From the NCBI RefSeq assembly GCF_002006755.1, contig NZ_MVDO01000224.1, positions 1 through 35,740 on the forward strand: a stretch of 35,740 bases of DNA, given 5' to 3'. This document shows positions 32,204 through 35,740 of this stretch, piece by piece. Numbering within the stretch: position 1 is the first letter of the stretch; each line of letters starts with the position of its first letter. The notes beneath the pieces are model-generated. The model had not been told where the DNA came from and made no database searches. It saw nothing but the letters and a program-made list of their open reading frames with translations. This stretch comes from Wohlfahrtiimonas larvae. Lineage in GTDB: Bacteria; Pseudomonadota; Gammaproteobacteria; Cardiobacteriales; Wohlfahrtiimonadaceae. Both the position numbers and the translations under genes were made by a program.

Positions 32204-32848
32204 TTATTCTCCTTGCTGGCCGATAGATTCAAAATATGCAGCCACTGCTTTTGCCTCTTCATCTGTCAAAGATTTTGCAATGTGCCCCATTAAATCAGCA
32301 TGGTCATTGGTTCGCGTACCATCCTTCCATGCAGTAATTTGATTCACAATATAAATTGAGCTTTGGCCGGCCAATTTTGGAAATGAATCACCCACACCAA
32401 CACCACCAGGGCCATGACATGCAACACATTCTGGAATGTTACGACTCCAATCACCACGCAAAGCTAATTGACTACCAATATCTGTTGGCGTTGCGGCTCT
32501 TGTAATATGAGGCACTTCTTTAGGCTGTAATTCAGACATATAAAAAGTTACAGCTTCAATTTCATCATCACTTAGATTGCCTGCGATGCCATCCATAATT
32601 GCATGGGATCTCAATCCATCTTGGAAATCATGTAATTGTTTTGCTAAATATTCAGGCGACATCCCTGTAATATCAGGATAACCTGCGACAGCTAAACCAT
32701 GGCCCTCTGCACCATGACAAGTTACACAAGCCAACGCTTGTGGCTTCTCCCCACCTTTTAGGTATATTTTTTCACCCTCATCAGCATGACTGACGAATGG
32801 CAACATCCCCAAAAGAGACAAATATCCAATTTTCTTGATATGTCTCAT
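32204..32848 (-). CDS. tsdB: Diheme cytochrome c4-type protein (TsdB-like)
   Basis: 214 residues from ATG 32848, chosen for AGGAGGGGAAC just upstream; the open frame starts 14 codons earlier. Signal peptide 1-22 (cleavage after SHA). Two homologous c-type domains with CVTCHGAEGHG (heme 1, 41-45) and CVACHGPGGVG (heme 2, 141-145) as in cytochrome c4. Located immediately before the TsdA-like gene it fits TsdB, the electron partner of TsdA in Pseudomonas and related bacteria. By sequence alone it could be any c4, so the symbol is by context. Confidence 0.8.
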   Translation of the reverse strand: MRHIKKIGYLSLLGMLPFVSHADEGEKIYLKGGEKPQALACVTCHGAEGHGLAVAGYPDITGMSPEYLAKQLHDFQDGLRSHAIMDGIAGNLSDDEIEAVTFYMSELQPKEVPHITRAATPTDIGSQLALRGDWSRNIPECVACHGPGGVGVGDSFPKLAGQSSIYIVNQITAWKDGTRTNDHADLMGHIAKSLTDEEAKAVAAYFESIGQQGE

Positions 32849-32991
32849 GTTCCCCTCCTCTTTAAAAACACTTTCTCTCGAACCCTTCATGCTATCACAA
32901 ATAAAACAAAAAAAACTCTATCGTAAAAAACGACGATTATTAGTTTATTTTCAACAAGTTAAATTAGTACAAATCTACTACTAATTACCAC

Positions 32992-34581
32992 CTATAATTG
33001 TGATTCTATGGGTAGCCAAGATACTATTTTCACAATTGCACGCTTAATCCAGCCTGTTTCAGGGTCCGTATCCCACTCCTTAGTTTCATCACGGCGATCA
33101 TCCAACCAAATCATCTTATTATCTTTCAAAACAACCTCATAGCTTGTATCTCTAGTAATAATTTTTTGATAACGTTGCATTAATTGCATCGCAATCTCTG
33201 GACTTTCAAAAAACACCCCCATTTCTGTATTTAAACGTGCCGAACGCGGATCTAAGTTAAATGAACCAATAAACCCCTTGGCATTATCTATAATGAAAGC
33301 CTTTGTATGTAAACTTGCACCGCTTGCACCAATTTTCCAATCTTTGGATAATTTATAATTCACATTAAAAGGCATTAACTCATATAATTTCACACCGCTT
33401 TTTAATAAGGCTTCACGATATGGTGCATAACCTGCATGAACCATTGGAACATCATTGGCAGCCAATGAATTAGTCAAGATCATGACATCTCGCCCACTCT
33501 GACTTAATTGAATAATTGTTTTTGTTCCTTCTTCACCTGGTACAAAATAAGGTGAAATTAAATACAGTGACTGCTCTGTCTTTGCCCATGCTTTTGGTAA
33601 AACATCTGTAATCAACCATTGAGCTTCTTGCTGACCAAAAACCTTTTCTGGTGGATCAGATAAAACATGTGCACGATCGCTCCATACAAATCTACTTTGT
33701 TTTCCCACTACGTCATCAATACTTAAATGGGTTGATAAAGATTGTTGATAATCTTTCAATAATTGAGATTCTGTATCACTCATTGTTAACGATGTTTCAC
33801 GTAAAACAGTTAAGGCATCTTTATGTCCAAACTTCACTTGCTTAGCAGGAATAGATGCTTGGCTATCCCAAAAGGATTCAAAAATATCCTCAGCTTCTTT
33901 CACCGCTTTCCCCACTAATAATAAATCCACATCTAAAAAATTAGTTTCTGGGTCAGCATCAAAATATTCATTACCGATATTGCGGCCACCAATAATTGCA
34001 ATTTGGCCATCGGCAATCATAGATTTGTTATGCATTCGTCGATTCAAACTTAAACCACGAAATAACATTTCTACAGTTCTAGTGATAAAATTACGTCTAC
34101 TATGAACAGGATTAAATAAACGAATTTCTACATAAGGATGCTGTGCTAGCCCTGATAATACAACGTCTTTTCTCACTGTATTCATATCATCCAATAAAAT
34201 ACGAATGAATACGCCACGATCTGCAGCAGCCAAAAGTTCTCGCCCAAGCATATTGCCTGTTAAATCGTCGTGCCATATATAGTATTGTAAATCTAAGGTG
34301 CGCTCAGCACCACGTACTAATAAAATTCGATCTGCATAAGCCTCTAAATTATCATCCAATAAATATAAGCCTGTACCATTGGGATGTGCTAATAAATAAG
34401 GTTCAACAACTTCATCTAAATGTGTTTTTACACTGCGATTAATAGGCGGCCGTTTTTTCCCCATATACATTTCATTGGGTTTAAAATCATTGAAAATCAA
34501 TGTAATAATTGTGGTAATTACAGAAATGAGTATAAAAAAAATAAACAACCATTTCAGTACATACAATAATTTGATGAACAT
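32992..34581 (-). CDS. ClsC-like phospholipase D family protein (cardiolipin synthase)
   Basis: 529 residues from ATG 34581, set by AGGAGGATTT; the open frame begins five codons earlier at 34596. An N-terminal membrane segment (about 10-30) anchors two HKD domains: motif 1 HNKSMIADG (His184, Lys186, Asp191), followed by IIGGRNIGNEYFD, and motif 2 LHTKAFIIDN with FIGSFNLDPRSARLNTEMG near residue 420-440. The pre-motif LQYYIWHDDLTGNMLGREL is characteristic of YmdC/ClsC-type enzymes. ClsC makes cardiolipin from phosphatidylglycerol and phosphatidylethanolamine in the inner membrane. Other PLD-family roles are possible. It has no clear operon partner. Confidence 0.83.
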   Translation of the reverse strand: MFIKLLYVLKWLFIFFILISVITTIITLIFNDFKPNEMYMGKKRPPINRSVKTHLDEVVEPYLLAHPNGTGLYLLDDNLEAYADRILLVRGAERTLDLQYYIWHDDLTGNMLGRELLAAADRGVFIRILLDDMNTVRKDVVLSGLAQHPYVEIRLFNPVHSRRNFITRTVEMLFRGLSLNRRMHNKSMIADGQIAIIGGRNIGNEYFDADPETNFLDVDLLLVGKAVKEAEDIFESFWDSQASIPAKQVKFGHKDALTVLRETSLTMSDTESQLLKDYQQSLSTHLSIDDVVGKQSRFVWSDRAHVLSDPPEKVFGQQEAQWLITDVLPKAWAKTEQSLYLISPYFVPGEEGTKTIIQLSQSGRDVMILTNSLAANDVPMVHAGYAPYREALLKSGVKLYELMPFNVNYKLSKDWKIGASGASLHTKAFIIDNAKGFIGSFNLDPRSARLNTEMGVFFESPEIAMQLMQRYQKIITRDTSYEVVLKDNKMIWLDDRRDETKEWDTDPETGWIKRAIVKIVSWLPIESQL

Positions 34582-34672
34582 AAATCCTCCTGCCATGATT
34601 CCTATAGATTAACACAGGCTAAAACAAGTCATCGATATGAAAGACTTATGACAAATAGGCTCTATATTCAAC

Positions 34673-35740
34673 CTATTGACGCAATACTAACAATGGGCTA
34701 ACAGAGATAATTCTACGAGTTCCCAATATTCCCATCATCGCAATCAATAACGCACCAATGATAGGCAATACAATCAACCAAGGGTGCCACTGCCATTCCA
34801 AATTTAACACTGAGCGATACAACAAAAAGCTAATAAACTCACTGCCGATCATCGCGAGTAATCCTGCCAATCCCCCCATTAATGCAAACTCAATAAATTG
34901 GCTTTTGAATAGCATTTTTTTATGCGCACCTAAAACACGCAAAATTGCTCCTTGACGTAAGCGATCACTCAATGTTGCTTGCAACCCTGCAATTAAAACA
35001 ATTAATCCTGCAATTAAAACTAATGCCAAAATGTATTCCACCGCTAGAGTCACTTGCTGTAAAATTTCATTCAATTGATTCACAATCGCCATTAAATCCA
35101 ATAATGTAATCGTTGGGAATTCTCGTGCTAATGTGATCAATGATTTTTGCATATTCTCTGGTACATAGAAACTTGTTAAATAAGTCACAGGCGCATCTTG
35201 AATAGAATTAGGGTTAAAGATCACAAAGAAATTTGGCTGAACCGTATCCCAATTGACGGTGCGAATACTCGTGATCTTTGCTTTATGTGTAACCCCTGCA
35301 ATGACAAAAGTTACCTCATCACCCAATTTCGCATTTAATCCTTTAGCTAAATCATCCTCGATAGATATTCCCATTCCTTGATCATTATCCTGCCACCATT
35401 GCCCTTCAATAATTTTATTATCTTTCGGTAAATCGATACTCCAAGTTAAATTGAGATCGCGATTAATAGAGTTTTTTGCTCGCTCACTATCCATTGTCAT
35501 TGCACGCACAGAAACACCATTCACTTCCGTTAATCGCCCTGCAACCATTGGATAAAATGGCGAAACATTTGGCGATATCTCAGTAACTTTTCGGCTGAAA
35601 TCATCTTTTTCATCCGCCATAATGTTCATAGCAAAATAATTAGGTGAATCATGTGGCAATTGATTTTGCCATGTTTGCAAAAGTTCACCTCGCAACATCA
35701 CAACCAATGCCATCGCCATTAAAATAATGCCAAATGCTAC
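34673..35740 (-). CDS. ABC transporter permease (FtsX/YbbP-like), partial
   Basis: The frame is open to the right edge (VAFGIILMAMALVVM...), so the N-terminus is missing; about 355 C-terminal residues are present. A membrane segment at the edge is followed by a large periplasmic region (about 200 residues) with NYFAMNIMADEKDDFSRKV, and then three helices: ILALVLIAGLIVLIAGLQATLSDRLRQGAILRVLGAHKKMLF, FALMGGLAGLLAMIGSEFISF and WLIVLPIIGALLIAMMGILG. It is the FtsX-like C-terminal module of ABC3-type permeases such as E. coli YbbP, whose ATPase partner YbbA would be off the window. Transport substrate unknown. Confidence 0.8.
   Translation of the reverse strand, partial: VAFGIILMAMALVVMLRGELLQTWQNQLPHDSPNYFAMNIMADEKDDFSRKVTEISPNVSPFYPMVAGRLTEVNGVSVRAMTMDSERAKNSINRDLNLTWSIDLPKDNKIIEGQWWQDNDQGMGISIEDDLAKGLNAKLGDEVTFVIAGVTHKAKITSIRTVNWDTVQPNFFVIFNPNSIQDAPVTYLTSFYVPENMQKSLITLAREFPTITLLDLMAIVNQLNEILQQVTLAVEYILALVLIAGLIVLIAGLQATLSDRLRQGAILRVLGAHKKMLFKSQFIEFALMGGLAGLLAMIGSEFISFLLYRSVLNLEWQWHPWLIVLPIIGALLIAMMGILGTRRIISVSPLLVLRQ

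Noticed and set aside
32962-32990. AATTAGTA...TACTAATT repeat after the ClsC-like gene considered as a terminator
   Set aside because: The arms are AT only and no T-run follows on the minus strand, so it is not supported as a terminator.
1-35740. CRISPR arrays, insertion sequences, attachment sites, prophage genes
   Set aside because: No regularly spaced repeats, transposase or integrase genes or paired terminal repeats were found. The tRNA-Asp pair has no adjacent integrase or second partial copy suggesting an attachment site.

Overview
The window is AT-rich chromosomal DNA, apparently from a gammaproteobacterium. The markers are RF3 (PrfC), a SdaC-type serine transporter, an outer-membrane porin ending in Phe, a YheO-like PAS-HTH regulator and a napDAGHBC periplasmic nitrate reductase cluster. 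I cannot name the genus; a low-GC lineage such as Cardiobacteriales, Orbaceae or a Pasteurella relative is only a guess. Almost all of the sequence is coding. No integrase, transposase, CRISPR array or prophage was seen. Genes run off both edges: a META/DUF4377 protein on the left and an ABC permease on the right.

Layout. 1-1.6 kb: secreted META/DUF4377 protein (partial) and an SDR epimerase. 1.7-1.97 kb: two identical tRNA-Asp genes with a promoter and terminator. 2-10.2 kb: a LysR regulator with a HAD hydrolase, a FdrA/YlbE (AllF/AllG) pair related to oxamate carbamoyltransferase, and a divergent MFS carrier followed by a porin; this looks like a small-molecule uptake and breakdown region. 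10.2-12.4 kb: YbaK-type deacylase and prfC. 12.5-17.8 kb: an unrecognised protein, then LemA with two tandem DUF2207 membrane proteins. 17.9-19.6 kb: nicotinamidase, and divergently a preQ1-I riboswitch controlling a YhhQ-type queuosine-precursor transporter followed by a small QueF-like protein. 19.6-21.5 kb: a NERD-helicase gene split by a one-base frameshift. 21.6-25.2 kb: regulator, sdaC and sdaA for serine uptake and deamination. 25.4-31.1 kb: napDAGHBC. 31.3-32.8 kb: tsdBA-like cytochromes. 33-34.6 kb: a ClsC-like phospholipase D family protein. 34.7 kb to the end: the ABC permease.

How the genes work together. Serine deamination gives pyruvate. Nap, with NapC and NapGH, passes quinol electrons to nitrate, and the Tsd cytochromes may add thiosulfate/tetrathionate chemistry, which suggests life in low or changing oxygen. 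The most original locus is the riboswitch-transporter-QueF-like operon. Its second protein keeps the QueF cysteine and substrate-binding glutamate, but in my alignment from memory it lacks the other catalytic residues, so it may be a repurposed 7-deazaguanine-binding protein.
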